A DNA stretch of 64,000 bases from an uncultured Clostridium sp. (GCA_937927335.1 CALBDU010000029.1:19913-83912), one strand, 5' to 3'; counted from the stretch's first letter, positions 1 through 8,938 are shown. The notes: generated from the letters alone by a model not told the origin. Numbers and translations are program-made.

Positions 1-1574
1 AAGCTGCCTGCCTCTCTTGCCATGAGAGCTGAAACACAGTAGGAATATCCAGTTAATGTGCCTGTTAGCGATGCCGCTAAAGTCCTGGCTTCCTCTGAAT
101 CATATGGGTAGCCCATAACCATGAATAGTGAAGCTACATTGGCAATTCCAAGACCGGTAGGCCTGAACATATAGGTCTTTCTTGCTATATCCTCTGTAGG
201 GTATTGGCCCCACACTATAGAAGCCTCCAGTACCAGCTGAGTTATTGCAATGGTATGAAGGTAACCATCTATATCAAAGCTTCCATTGTCTAGGTCATAG
301 AATTTAAATATATTTATGGATGCTAAATTGCAGGAGGAATCATCCAGGAAAGCATACTCGCCACAGGGATTAGTGGAATTAATCCGGTTATAGGGTGCGT
401 TGTAAACACCATCTTCGCCTGCAGGGCATGTATGCCAGGCATTAAAGGTATCTGAAAACATAGGAGCAGGGTCAGCACACTGCCAGGAGGACATATTGAA
501 GGTGTCCCATATTTCTGATACATTTATTTTTCTATTTGCTTTTTCATCAACACGTCCGGTAAGCTCTATTTCTTCATCAGGATTATCCTTCAAATTGTTT
601 ACCTTTTCCATGAAATAGTCTGAAAATCTGATGGAATTGTTGCTGTTCTGGCCTGAAACTGTTTCATAGGCTTCCCCGTCCATATCGGTATCATAGCCCA
701 TTTTTCCTAATGCACGAACCTTTTGTTCCTCCTTAGCCTTCCAGGTTATGTAATCCATTATTTCAGGGTGGTCCACATCAAGGCATACCATTTTTGCAGC
801 TCTTCTGGTGGTTCCTCCGGACTTTATAGCTCCCGCATTCCTGTCCAGACCTCTTAAAAAGCTCATAAGTCCTGACGACACTCCTCCTCCGGAAAGCCTT
901 TCTCCTTTTGCTCTGATTTTTGAGAAATTGGTGCCTGTGCCGGAACCTCCCTTAAATAATTTTGTTTCAGTGACATATTGCTCTGATATGGAATGTGAAC
1001 CCAGAAGTTTATCCTCCACTGAAAGTATAAAGCAGGCGGAGGATTGTGTTCTTGTATAGTTATCAGGGCTTTCCACTACTTTGTTCAGCTTCTCGTCATA
1101 ATAATAGGAGCCCTGTTTGCTTCCTTTTAAATCATAGGATAAAGCCAGGCCAGTATTGAACCATTGAGGGGAGTTGGGGGCATACATCTGGTTAAGAAGG
1201 CAGAAAACCGCCTCGTCATAAAATATGCTTTTTTCCTCTTCAGTTTTGACTAGTCCCTGCTGGCAAAGGGCTTCCGTCCAAAAGTTCACCATCCTGTGGG
1301 CTACCATTCGCATACTGTTTTCATAGCCGGTATCGTTTGGAACCCCTGCCTTTCTGAAGTATTTGGACGCAATAATATCACAGGAGTTTTGGGAATAATT
1401 TTCCGGAAATTCAAGGTCCTTCATATCAATTAATACTTTCCCGGTTTTATGATCCTTTAAAAATACGTCAACGGTTTTCCACTTGAAGAGGTCATATACG
1501 GTGCTATCATGTGCTGTTTCCAGCTCCTTTGTGTAATACCTGTTAAATAAGTTGTGTAGTGAATCCAATTTCAT
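1..1574 (-). CDS. nrdJ: Vitamin B12-dependent (class II) ribonucleotide reductase, partial
   Basis: The reverse strand is open from an ATG at 1574 to the window edge, giving about 524 N-terminal residues; the C-terminus lies outside. Class II reductases use adenosylcobalamin to make deoxyribonucleotides and work with or without oxygen. Visible family blocks are SPQWFNTGL, the loop GGSGTGTNFSKIR and the active-site block NPCGEYAFLDDSSCNLASIN. The start is set by GGAGGG just before the ATG. Two NrdR-like boxes lie immediately upstream. Class I and III enzymes are less likely because this block arrangement is typical of NrdJ. Family assignment is firm; the missing C-terminus, including the redox cysteine tail, cannot be judged. 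Confidence 0.92.
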   Translation of the reverse strand, partial: MKLDSLHNLFNRYYTKELETAHDSTVYDLFKWKTVDVFLKDHKTGKVLIDMKDLEFPENYSQNSCDIIASKYFRKAGVPNDTGYENSMRMVAHRMVNFWTEALCQQGLVKTEEEKSIFYDEAVFCLLNQMYAPNSPQWFNTGLALSYDLKGSKQGSYYYDEKLNKVVESPDNYTRTQSSACFILSVEDKLLGSHSISEQYVTETKLFKGGSGTGTNFSKIRAKGERLSGGGVSSGLMSFLRGLDRNAGAIKSGGTTRRAAKMVCLDVDHPEIMDYITWKAKEEQKVRALGKMGYDTDMDGEAYETVSGQNSNNSIRFSDYFMEKVNNLKDNPDEEIELTGRVDEKANRKINVSEIWDTFNMSSWQCADPAPMFSDTFNAWHTCPAGEDGVYNAPYNRINSTNPCGEYAFLDDSSCNLASINIFKFYDLDNGSFDIDGYLHTIAITQLVLEASIVWGQYPTEDIARKTYMFRPTGLGIANVASLFMVMGYPYDSEEARTLAASLTGTLTGYSYCVSALMAREAGS

Positions 1575-1595
1575 CCCTCCGCAGTTTAATTATTT

Positions 1596-1644
1596 TATCT
1601 ATATATTGTATACTGTGATATATATGATATACTATATGTTGTAT
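1596..1644. promoter_or_regulatory. Tandem NrdR-like boxes upstream of nrdJ
   Basis: Two 16-bp sites read on the plus strand as TATCTATATATTGTAT (1596-1611) and ATACTATATGTTGTAT (1629-1644). They match the NrdR consensus (ACACTATATATTGTGT-like) at about 12 and 13 of 16 positions. Their starts are 33 bp apart, about three helical turns, close to the usual 31-32 bp. They sit 22-70 bp upstream of the nrdJ ATG. NrdR normally represses ribonucleotide reductase operons when dATP is plentiful. AT-richness makes chance similarity possible. Confidence 0.55.
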
Positions 1645-1752
1645 ATTATAAGATAAATTTTAACATAATTCAAATTACCAGCCAATTAAATGTGTGGATT
1701 TTTTATGTAGATTTTAGTCAATAATATAATATGCTACTATTTTCTTTGATTT

Positions 1753-1781
1753 TTGGAAAAATATAAATAATGTTGTATAAT
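1753..1781 (+). promoter_or_regulatory. Sigma-A-type promoter
   Basis: TTGGAA, a 17-bp spacer and TATAAT lie 36 bp upstream of the gamma carbonic anhydrase-like gene. The -10 is a perfect consensus and the -35 matches in four of six positions. No other gene lies in between, so this probably drives 1817-3186. Confidence 0.55.
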
Positions 1782-1816
1782 GTATATATCTATTATTATA
1801 ATAAGGGGAGAAACAA

Positions 1817-2320
1817 ATGATTCAGAAATTCAGAGAGTTTAAGCCTGAAATTGACAATACCTGCTTTATTGCTGGAAATGCAGATATAATTGGAAGAGTT
1901 AAAATTGATGAATATGCCAGCATATGGTATGGCACTGTGCTGAGAGGGGATGTAAACAGCATACATATTGGCAGGGGTACAAACATTCAGGATAACTGCA
2001 CCGTTCACGTGGATCCCGGCGACAGCTGTGTGGAGGTTAAGGAATATGTAACTGTGGGACACAATGTGGTGCTGCATGGCTGCAGGATAGGCAAATATTC
2101 GTTAATCGGCATGGGCTCAATAATAATGGATGGAGCTGTAATCGGCGAGGAGGTTATGGTAGGGGCAGGCAGCCTCATAACCTCAAACAAGGTCATACCA
2201 TCAGGTGTACTTTGTATTGGATCTCCTGCAAAAGTGGTGAGGGAGCTTACTGATGAAGAAAAACAAAGTTTGAGAGACAGCGCGGAGGGCTATGTTCAGC
2301 TTTCCAAGGAATATAAATAG
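1817..2320 (+). CDS. Gamma carbonic anhydrase family hexapeptide-repeat protein
   Basis: A 167-residue left-handed beta-helix protein of the YrdA/PaaY type. Hexapeptide-like repeats run through most of the chain, as in VKIDEYASIWYGTVLRGD and GRIG-type turns. Metal-ligand histidines of the family appear in CTVHVDPGD and VGHNVVLHGC. Relatives bind zinc or iron; some hydrate CO2 and many have no proven reaction. The start ATG follows AGGGGAGAAACAA. cvfB starts 12 bp after its stop, so the two are probably cotranscribed. Family call is strong, catalytic activity unproven; the alternative is an acyltransferase-like scaffold. Confidence 0.85.
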   Translation: MIQKFREFKPEIDNTCFIAGNADIIGRVKIDEYASIWYGTVLRGDVNSIHIGRGTNIQDNCTVHVDPGDSCVEVKEYVTVGHNVVLHGCRIGKYSLIGMGSIIMDGAVIGEEVMVGAGSLITSNKVIPSGVLCIGSPAKVVRELTDEEKQSLRDSAEGYVQLSKEYK

Positions 2321-2331
2321 GGAGTGTTAAG

Positions 2332-3186
2332 ATGGTTAAAATTGGAGAAATTAATAATATGGCTGTGGCTAGAAAAGCAGGCTTCGGATATTTTTTAGAT
2401 GCAGGCACAGGCAATACCAGTGATGATATACTTCTTCCAAACGGAAGCACTGAAGGAAAACAGCTGGAGGAGGGACAGAAGGTTGACGCCTTTATATACA
2501 GAGATTCCAAGGATCGCCTTATAGCAACACTGAGGCAGCCTTTAGCAAGGGCTCATGAAATTGCTTATCTTAAGGTGGTATCCAATACTTCACTGGGTGC
2601 CTTTGTAGATTTCGGCCTGGAAAGGGATATATTAGTTCCTAGAAGGGAACAGAAATATAACCTTGACCCGGGGAATAAGTATTTGTTTTATCTCTATGTT
2701 GATAAAACAGGAAGGCTGGCAGCTACCACCGATATCGACAAACACCTGGTTAATTCAAGCGAATACAAGGTGGGTGATGAGGTTACAGGCATATGCTACG
2801 GCTTTCAGACCAACGACAGTGTGATGGTGGCTGTGGACAATAAGTTCAGAGGTGTCATACTTAATAATGAATATTATGCAGATATTAAACCGGGCTATGA
2901 AATTAAGCTCAGGGTAAAAAAGCTGTATGAGGATGGAAAGCTCGGTCTTACACCCAGGGGTAAAGGAGCTGATGAAAGACTGCAGCTGGAAGAGGAAATC
3001 CTGAAATACCTTAATAAGCATGGAGGGAAAATGCCCTATAATGACAAAAGTTCACCTGAAGATATAAAAAAGGTATTCAATCAAAGCAAAAATTACTTTA
3101 AAAACGCTCTGGGCGGCCTGATGAAACAGGGCCTGGTAACCCAGGATGAAAATGGAACAAAACTTGTAGATAAAGTGCAGCCTTAG
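2332..3186 (+). CDS. cvfB: CvfB-family S1-domain RNA-binding protein
   Basis: A 284-residue protein of the CvfB/YitL family: S1-like OB-fold domains followed by a C-terminal winged-helix domain. The N-terminal block KAGFGYFLDAG and the S1-type block NTSLGAFVDFGLERDILVPR are typical, and the C-terminal part from about residue 215 (EEEILKYLNKHGGKMPYNDKSSPED) fits the winged helix. Members bind RNA and affect virulence-factor expression in staphylococci; the role in anaerobes is unknown. It follows the hexapeptide protein by 12 bp and ends inside its own terminator hairpin. Confidence 0.85.
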   Translation: MVKIGEINNMAVARKAGFGYFLDAGTGNTSDDILLPNGSTEGKQLEEGQKVDAFIYRDSKDRLIATLRQPLARAHEIAYLKVVSNTSLGAFVDFGLERDILVPRREQKYNLDPGNKYLFYLYVDKTGRLAATTDIDKHLVNSSEYKVGDEVTGICYGFQTNDSVMVAVDNKFRGVILNNEYYADIKPGYEIKLRVKKLYEDGKLGLTPRGKGADERLQLEEEILKYLNKHGGKMPYNDKSSPEDIKKVFNQSKNYFKNALGGLMKQGLVTQDENGTKLVDKVQP

Positions 3187-3199
3187 GCTGCATTTTTTT
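3176..3199 (+). terminator. Rho-independent terminator of cvfB
   Basis: A perfect 7-bp stem TGCAGCC/GGCTGCA with a TTA loop is followed by seven T residues. The stem overlaps the last codons and stop of cvfB. Confidence 0.85.
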
Positions 3200-3255
3200 A
3201 TGGCATATTTCTATATTATATGAAGAAAATAATCATAAGATCTGGAGGTGATACA

Positions 3256-4074
3256 TTGAAAAAGCTCTTCAGCATCGTTATGATTTTTGTTTTATTTACT
3301 GCAGCTACAGGCTTTGCTGCAGTGCCGGTGTGCCAGGTTCATTTTATAGATGCGGGGCAGAGCGACTGCATTTTGATAAAGGGAGAAAAGAACAATTATC
3401 TTATTGATACGGGCGCTGTCTATTATACCGAAGCTATATTGAATTATCTTAATAAGAATAATGTGAAGGAGTTAAAGTCAGTTATATTAACTCATTACCA
3501 TGATGACCACTACGGAGGCCTCCTTAAAATATGCGAAAAGCTTAAGGTACAGGAGGTATGTCTGCCCCTGCACAAGTCTGATATTGGAATAATCTATGGC
3601 AAAGTGCTGGAGAATATGGGAATCAGGGTAAGACATGCAGATTGCTGCTACAGCCTTCATGACGGCAAAATAAACCTTGAAGCCATCGGACCATTGAGCT
3701 ATGACAGAAAAAATGAAAATAATAATTCTCTGGTGCTCCAGGGTGAAATTGACGGTATCAGGTACATTTTTGCAGGTGACTGTGAGAAGGATGAGGAAAA
3801 CGACATGTTAAGGATGAAGTATATCAAAAAGTGCGATGTGCTGAAGATATCCCATCATACCCTTGACACCAGCGGTACCAGCAAATTTTTAGCAGCTGCC
3901 CAGCCTGAAATTATGGTGGCAACCTGCAATGGTGTGGATACTCCGGACTATAAAAATCTGCAGAACTATGCCAGATATGGGGCTGTGCTGAGGTCCGATG
4001 TTAATGGCAGTATAGTTATTAAAAACAATAGTGTACAGGGAAAGGATATTAATATAAGGCTTATTAAAAAATGA
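3256..4074 (+). CDS. Exported metallo-beta-lactamase-fold hydrolase (ComEC C-terminal-like)
   Basis: About 272 residues from a TTG start at 3256, chosen because GGAGGTG sits five bases upstream; an in-frame ATG at 3220 has no ribosome site. The N-terminus is a signal peptide (KKLFSIVMIFVLFTAATGFA). The mature part has the metal motif THYHDDHYGG (HxHxDH), a later GDCEKDEEND and SHHTLDTSG, which match the stand-alone version of the ComEC C-terminal hydrolase domain. Members hydrolyse phosphoesters or nucleic acids; the substrate here is unknown. It stands alone between two terminators. The fold is certain, the function open. Confidence 0.8.
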   Translation: MKKLFSIVMIFVLFTAATGFAAVPVCQVHFIDAGQSDCILIKGEKNNYLIDTGAVYYTEAILNYLNKNNVKELKSVILTHYHDDHYGGLLKICEKLKVQEVCLPLHKSDIGIIYGKVLENMGIRVRHADCCYSLHDGKINLEAIGPLSYDRKNENNNSLVLQGEIDGIRYIFAGDCEKDEENDMLRMKYIKKCDVLKISHHTLDTSGTSKFLAAAQPEIMVATCNGVDTPDYKNLQNYARYGAVLRSDVNGSIVIKNNSVQGKDINIRLIKK

Positions 4075-4130
4075 AGGGGCCATTAAAAACTAATTACCTA
4101 GTTTTTAAAAAGCCCCTAATTTTATTTTTC
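4075..4130. terminator. Bidirectional terminator between convergent genes
   Basis: AGGGGC and AGCCCC plus inner TTAAAAACTA/TAGTTTTTAA arms form a long stem. T-rich tracts follow on the plus strand and A-rich tracts on the other side. It lies at the stop of the hydrolase and overlaps the end of the ATPase gene. Confidence 0.75.
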
Positions 4131-6740
4131 CTTTAGTCTGAGGAAAAATTTTGCAATTTCATTTATAACCAGTGGTATAAGGGATATAAGTATTACGAAT
4201 ATCCAGTCGTTCATAGTAAGGTCAAAAACCTTGAATACAGAAGAGAAGAACGGCACTGTAATGACAATTTCCTGAAGGAATATGCCAAGAATCACTGCAC
4301 CCACCAGGTACATGTTTGAGAACAATCCAATCTGGAATATGGATTTTCTCGGGTGTCTCATATTCAGAGCATAGAACAGCTGGGACACGCTTAATACTAC
4401 GAAGGCCATGGTCTGTGCATGCATTACTGAATCGGCATATCTTATCCTGCCCACTTCAAAGGCGAGAAGGGTCAGCCCTCCAATAAGAATACCATTAAAT
4501 ATCATGAAAAATCCTGTGGTGCCAGAAAAAAGGCTTTCCTTAGGGTTTCGAGGCTTTCCCTTCATAACATCAGGATCCCCCGGGTCCATGCCAAGTGCCA
4601 GAGCAGGGAAGCTGTCAGTTATAAGGTTTACCCACAGCAGGTGTATGGGGCGCAGCGGCGCCGGCCAGCCAAGGAGTATACCAATAAATAAAGCCATTAT
4701 TTCGCCTATGTTGCAGGACAGCAGGAATATAATTGATTTTTTGATATTGGCAAATATGTTCCTTCCTTCCCTGATGGCGCTTACTATGGTAGAGAAGTTA
4801 TCGTCCGTCAGCACCATATCAGAAGCACCCTTAGCCACGTCTGTACCGGTGATGCCCATGGCAACCCCAATATCAGCAGCCTTAAGGGATGGAGCATCAT
4901 TAACGCCGTCACCGGTCATGGAAACTATATTTCCGTTAGCCTTCAGGGCCTTAACAATTTTAACCTTATGCTCAGGTGATACCCTGGCAAAGACCCGGTA
5001 ATTTTCAATATTCTTAACAAGCTCATCCTCAGACATCTTATCCAGTTCCTTGCCGAAAATAGCCTGGGATTCATCCTCTGCAATTCCTAATTCCTTTGCT
5101 ATGGCAAAGGCGGTATTTTTGTGGTCCCCTGTGATCATTACAGTCCTTATGCCGGACTGCTTGCATAATGCAATGGAATCCTTGACCTGCTCCCTGGGAG
5201 GGTCAATCATACCTATGAGTCCGATGAAAATCAGGTCCGTCTCTATTTCATCAAGATCTATATGACGGGAATCAAGCACCTTATAGGCTGCTCCCAGAAC
5301 CCTCAGGGCATCTAAAGTCATGGCATTGGATGCATTTGCTATATCTTGTTTAATTTCAGGGGTAAAATCAACAATTTCACCGTTTAAATATATCTTGTTG
5401 GTGAGATGGATAAGGTTATCCACGGCACCCTTAGTCATTACATAATATTTGTCATCGTACCTGTTAATGGTACTCATAAGCTTTCGATCTGAATCGAATG
5501 GAATTTCATTAACTCTTTCATGGTCCTGTTCCATAGGACTTTTAAAGATATTATGCTTTGAGCCGGCTTCCAGTAAAGCCACTTCTGTAGGGTCACCGGT
5601 AACAGACTCCTTATCAAAGGTTGCATCGTTACAAAGCACCAGGTTTTCCAGCAGCAGGCTTTGCACCGGGTTTTTCTTATCCAGTTTATCTATGGAATCC
5701 AAAGTTCTGTCTGCATAAAATCTTGTTACTGTCATTTTGTTCTGGGTTAAGGTACCTGTTTTATCTGAGCAGATTATATTCACTGCACCAAGAGTTTCCA
5801 CAGCCGGCAGCTTTCTTATAATCGCATTTTCCTTTATCATTTTTTGTACACCAATAGCCAGAACTATGGTTACTATTGCAGGGAGACCTTCAGGAATTGC
5901 AGCTACTGCAAGACTGATGGCTGTGAGGAACATTTCCAGCATATCTCTTTTCTGAAATATGGCCACGGCAAACATCAAGCCGCAGATAATCAATGCGGCA
6001 AGACCTAACATCTTTCCAAGCTCCGCCAGTTTTTTCTGCAGCGGAGTAAGATCCTTTTCATCGCTTTCCAGCATCTTTGCTATTTTGCCTATTTCAGTAT
6101 TCATGCCTGTTGCTACAGCAATACCTACTGATCTGCCATAAGTGGACAGTGTGGACATGAATGCCATGTTTTTCTGATCACCTAATGCGGTATCTGTATC
6201 ACTAATTACAAGGTCTGCATCCTTATCCACAGGAACTGATTCTCCTGTTAAGGCAGATTCCTCGATTTGAAGATTTGCAGTTTCAATAAGTCTTAAATCA
6301 CATGGAATATACCTTCCAGCATCAATTATTACCACGTCACCAGGTACAATTTCCTCCGAGGGTATTTCTTTTAATATACCGTCTCTTTTTACTACTGCCT
6401 TTGGAGTTGAAAGCTTTTTAAGAGCTTCCAGTGCTTTTTCCGCTTTAGCCTCCTGAATCACTCCGATAACCGCATTAAGCAGTATGACAAAAGCAATAAT
6501 TACTGCATCGCTTATTTCTCCTAAAGCTCCGGAAACCAGGGCCGCTGCCATAAGAATGTAAATAAGCACGTCGTTTAGCTGCTCAAAGAACATCCTTAGA
6601 AGGCTCTTCTGCTTTTTTGAGTTAAGCCTGTTCCAGCCGTATTTTTCCCTTCGTACTTCAACCTCCTCTGAGGATAAACCGTTAAGAGGATTCACATTGA
6701 ATTCCTTGATTACATCCTTGGGATTTTTAATGTACCACAT
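4122..6740 (-). CDS. P-type ATPase, Ca2+/Mn2+-type cation exporter
   Basis: An 872-residue P2-type ATPase. Landmarks in order are the actuator loop TGES, the M4 motif PEGLP, the phosphorylation site DKTGTLT and the hinge TGDGVNDAP, followed by a C-terminal hydrophobic block. The architecture matches bacterial PMCA/SERCA-like calcium pumps. The gene lies behind a yybP-ykoY riboswitch, which senses Mn2+; in other Firmicutes that element controls Mn2+-exporting ATPases of the YoaB group. Manganese or mixed Mn/Ca export is therefore a better guess than pure calcium transport. The ATG at 6740 follows an AGAGAGGTGG ribosome site. Cation specificity is inferred. Confidence 0.88.
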   Translation of the reverse strand: MWYIKNPKDVIKEFNVNPLNGLSSEEVEVRREKYGWNRLNSKKQKSLLRMFFEQLNDVLIYILMAAALVSGALGEISDAVIIAFVILLNAVIGVIQEAKAEKALEALKKLSTPKAVVKRDGILKEIPSEEIVPGDVVIIDAGRYIPCDLRLIETANLQIEESALTGESVPVDKDADLVISDTDTALGDQKNMAFMSTLSTYGRSVGIAVATGMNTEIGKIAKMLESDEKDLTPLQKKLAELGKMLGLAALIICGLMFAVAIFQKRDMLEMFLTAISLAVAAIPEGLPAIVTIVLAIGVQKMIKENAIIRKLPAVETLGAVNIICSDKTGTLTQNKMTVTRFYADRTLDSIDKLDKKNPVQSLLLENLVLCNDATFDKESVTGDPTEVALLEAGSKHNIFKSPMEQDHERVNEIPFDSDRKLMSTINRYDDKYYVMTKGAVDNLIHLTNKIYLNGEIVDFTPEIKQDIANASNAMTLDALRVLGAAYKVLDSRHIDLDEIETDLIFIGLIGMIDPPREQVKDSIALCKQSGIRTVMITGDHKNTAFAIAKELGIAEDESQAIFGKELDKMSEDELVKNIENYRVFARVSPEHKVKIVKALKANGNIVSMTGDGVNDAPSLKAADIGVAMGITGTDVAKGASDMVLTDDNFSTIVSAIREGRNIFANIKKSIIFLLSCNIGEIMALFIGILLGWPAPLRPIHLLWVNLITDSFPALALGMDPGDPDVMKGKPRNPKESLFSGTTGFFMIFNGILIGGLTLLAFEVGRIRYADSVMHAQTMAFVVLSVSQLFYALNMRHPRKSIFQIGLFSNMYLVGAVILGIFLQEIVITVPFFSSVFKVFDLTMNDWIFVILISLIPLVINEIAKFFLRLKEK

Positions 6741-6798
6741 AATTAACCACCTCTCTATGTATTATTTGAAAAAAAGATTATTTCTAATTCAGGAAATC

Positions 6799-6833
6799 AA
6801 AAAAGACCTTGCCCAAATTAAAAGGCAAAGGTC
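6799..6833 (-). terminator. Riboswitch expression-platform terminator
   Basis: Read on the minus strand, GACCTTTGCC pairs with GGGCAAGGTC and is followed by six T residues. Its 5' arm is the last conserved segment of the yybP-ykoY aptamer (AAGACCTTT), so folding of the aptamer and of the terminator exclude each other. This predicts transcription ON when metal is bound. Confidence 0.8.
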
Positions 6834-6921
6834 TTGCAATCTCTTTTACAGAGAAAACTGTCCGGGCTGATGCCGTACTGACGAACAGTTAAAAGTTTCT
6901 ACACTTTTGCTACTCCCCTTT
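6827..6921 (-). ncRNA. yybP-ykoY manganese riboswitch
   Basis: On the minus strand the leader begins AAAGGGGAGTAGC, carries TTCGTCAGTACG and CCCGG in the middle, and ends GCAAGACCTTTGCC. These are the conserved 5' loop, the second metal-site loop and the 3' closing strand of the yybP-ykoY class, in the expected order over about 95 nt. The class binds Mn2+ (and Ca2+/Mg2+). It lies about 90 bp upstream of the P-type ATPase start, with an overlapping terminator. Confidence 0.88.
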
Positions 6922-7057
6922 ACTTAAAGTATTATAACAAAATTTATGGACAAACTCAAGAAAATTCCTGTTTCCAGCTATGGATACAGGGTGATATAAA
7001 AAAGAAAATAAAAATATATATGAAATAATGGGAACACACTTTATGGAGGTTTTAAGC

Positions 7058-7588
7058 TTGGTAAAAATATTAAGGATTTTAATAGCAATAGCTGCAATTT
7101 CAGCCTGTTTCAGCGGTTGTACCGTTAAGGGCAGCAGCGGCGATGACGCAGCAAAAAGGGTCGTCACGGATTTTGTAACTATGTATTATACCATTGATAA
7201 AACGGACCTTGAGAATTACGGCACTATAACCGGAGGCTTTATTGAAACCGAGGATGAGGACGGCTACTGGAGGTTTGCCGCAGCTGTGAGCAGTGAAAAC
7301 AAGAAATTTGAAGGCTTAATGACAGAAAAGGCATATCAGGAGCTGGTGGACCTTAGAACTGGGTATCAAAGAATCAGGGAAGCCCATGAAAAGCAGTATA
7401 TCAGCCAGGTAACCGGGGTAACTCTCCAGGAATATGCTAAGGGAAAAAATACAGTGACTTATTATTACCAGGTTGAGATAGTAAGGGCATATGAAAACAG
7501 CGGCAAAATTGAACAGGTCAGTGAAAAAAGACAGATAGAAGCTGCAAAGCTTTGGGGACAATGGAGGGTAAGCAAGGTTAATTATTAA
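7058..7588 (+). CDS. Putative lipoprotein of unknown function
   Basis: About 176 residues from a TTG at 7058, preceded by ATGGAGG at a normal distance; an in-frame ATG at 7028 lacks a ribosome site. The N-terminus is hydrophobic (ILIAIAAISACFSGC) and ends in a lipobox-like FSGC, so it is probably lipid-anchored outside the membrane. The rest is a soluble alpha/beta domain rich in Glu, Lys and Tyr without a motif I recognise. It is divergent from the riboswitch-controlled ATPase and upstream of an AraC regulator. No function can be named. Confidence 0.65.
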   Translation: MVKILRILIAIAAISACFSGCTVKGSSGDDAAKRVVTDFVTMYYTIDKTDLENYGTITGGFIETEDEDGYWRFAAAVSSENKKFEGLMTEKAYQELVDLRTGYQRIREAHEKQYISQVTGVTLQEYAKGKNTVTYYYQVEIVRAYENSGKIEQVSEKRQIEAAKLWGQWRVSKVNY

Positions 7589-7624
7589 AAACAGCAATAT
7601 CATACAAGAAATGAGGAGACGGAT

Positions 7625-7696
7625 ATGTTATTCTTAAAGCAGAAGCCTGGAAAGGATGATGCTGATGGAAAAGGAAAAACGTATTATTTGTTATGA
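7625..7696 (+). CDS. Possible 23-codon leader ORF overlapping the araC start
   Basis: An ATG at 7625 follows GAGGAGACGGAT, the strongest ribosome site in this gap. It opens a 23-residue reading frame that ends with TGA at 7694, inside the regulator gene in another frame. This could be a translational-coupling leader or chance. The peptide has no recognisable motif. Confidence 0.25.
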   Translation: MLFLKQKPGKDDADGKGKTYYLL

Positions 7697-8495
7697 TCCT
7701 GAGCTTAAATTGGAAGCCTACAGCTTCAAGGGTGTTATGCAGAAGTTTCCCAACCATTTTCATGAGTACTATGTAATTGGATATATTGAAAGCGGCAGAA
7801 GGTATTTATCCTGCAAAAATAAGGAGTACATCGTGGAACAGGGGGATTTGGTGTTATTCAACCCAGGAGAAAACCATACCTGTGAGCAGCTTGACGGAAA
7901 ATCGCTGGATTACCGCTGCTTCAACATAACTAAAGAGGTTATGGGAAAGGTGGTTTTGGAAATAACTGGAGAAGAGTATCTCCCCAATTTCCCGGAGCCG
8001 GTGCTTTTTCATAACGAGCTTACAGCTTCAATAAAGGAGCTTCACCTGATGATAATGGAGGGCTACAGGGACTTCAAAAAAGAAGAACTGTTTTTATTTA
8101 TAATTGAACAGCTAATCAAGGAATGTGAAAAGGAGCTAGAGAAAATTTTTATCCGGGAAGAGAGCCCTGGGGTGAAGCTGGTATACCAGTATCTTGAACA
8201 TAATTACATGAATAATATAAGTCTTGATGAATTAAGTGAAATTGCAGCCATGAGCAAATACAGCCTGATAAGAACCTTTATCAGAGAGAGAGGCATATCT
8301 CCTTACAGCTGCCTGGAAACCATCCGCATCAACCAGGCGAAAAAACTGCTGGAGATGGGAATAGCTCCTCTTGAGGCAGCATTGCAGACCGGTTTTACAG
8401 ATCAGAGTCACTTTACAAACTTTTTTAAAAAGCTCATTGGATTAACACCAAAGCAGTACATGAATATATTCAGGGAAGGAGATAAACAAAAATGA
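7665..8495 (+). CDS. AraC-family transcriptional regulator with cupin sensor domain
   Basis: About 276 residues from ATG 7665 (AAAGGA upstream; ATG 7656 is possible). The N-terminal half is a cupin-like effector domain with HFHEYYVIGYIESG and GDLVLFNPGENHTC. The C-terminal half has two AraC helix-turn-helix motifs, one in LSEIAAMSKYSLIRTF and the second near LEAALQTGFTDQSHFTNFFK. The next gene, a DUF2000 protein, overlaps the stop by four bases (ATGA), so the pair is translationally coupled. The ligand is unknown. Confidence 0.85.
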   Translation: MEKEKRIICYDPELKLEAYSFKGVMQKFPNHFHEYYVIGYIESGRRYLSCKNKEYIVEQGDLVLFNPGENHTCEQLDGKSLDYRCFNITKEVMGKVVLEITGEEYLPNFPEPVLFHNELTASIKELHLMIMEGYRDFKKEELFLFIIEQLIKECEKELEKIFIREESPGVKLVYQYLEHNYMNNISLDELSEIAAMSKYSLIRTFIRERGISPYSCLETIRINQAKKLLEMGIAPLEAALQTGFTDQSHFTNFFKKLIGLTPKQYMNIFREGDKQK

Positions 8496-8914
8496 CAGTA
8501 GAAGATACAAAATCAGTTATAGTAATAGATGAAAGTCTGCCCCTGGGAATTCTTGCAAATACAGCAGCCATATTAGGAATAACCCTTGGCAGGCAGGTAC
8601 CGGAGCTGGTAGGTAAGGATGCGCTGGATGCCTCCGGAGAAAGGCACCTTGGAATTGTTACAATTCCAGTACCAATACTTAAAGGCAGCAGGGACATCCT
8701 GAGAAAGCTGAAGGAAAGGCTGAAGGCAGAGGATTTTCAGGATATTATAGTGGTGGACTTTTCTGATGTGGCTCAGGGCTGCAACGTCTACAGTCAATAC
8801 ATAGCCAAAGCTGCTGTCACACCGGAGGAGATGCATACCTATCTGGGTCTGGCCATCTGCGGCTCCAGAAAAAAAGTAAACAAACTAACGGGCAGCATGC
8901 CATTGTTAAGATAA
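8492..8914 (+). CDS. DUF2000 family protein
   Basis: A 140-residue protein that matches my recollection of DUF2000, a small alpha/beta family often found next to AraC regulators. Features include the N-terminal SVIVIDESLPLGILANTAAI block, a central GERHLGIVTIPVPIL strand region and a C-terminal LAICGSRKKVNKLTG segment. It overlaps the AraC gene by four bases. It was proposed to have a peptidyl-tRNA hydrolase-like fold, but no reaction is established. A REP-like palindrome downstream may end the transcript. Confidence 0.7.
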   Translation: MTVEDTKSVIVIDESLPLGILANTAAILGITLGRQVPELVGKDALDASGERHLGIVTIPVPILKGSRDILRKLKERLKAEDFQDIIVVDFSDVAQGCNVYSQYIAKAAVTPEEMHTYLGLAICGSRKKVNKLTGSMPLLR

Positions 8915-8938
8915 GAAGTTAATAGAAGCTTACATAAG

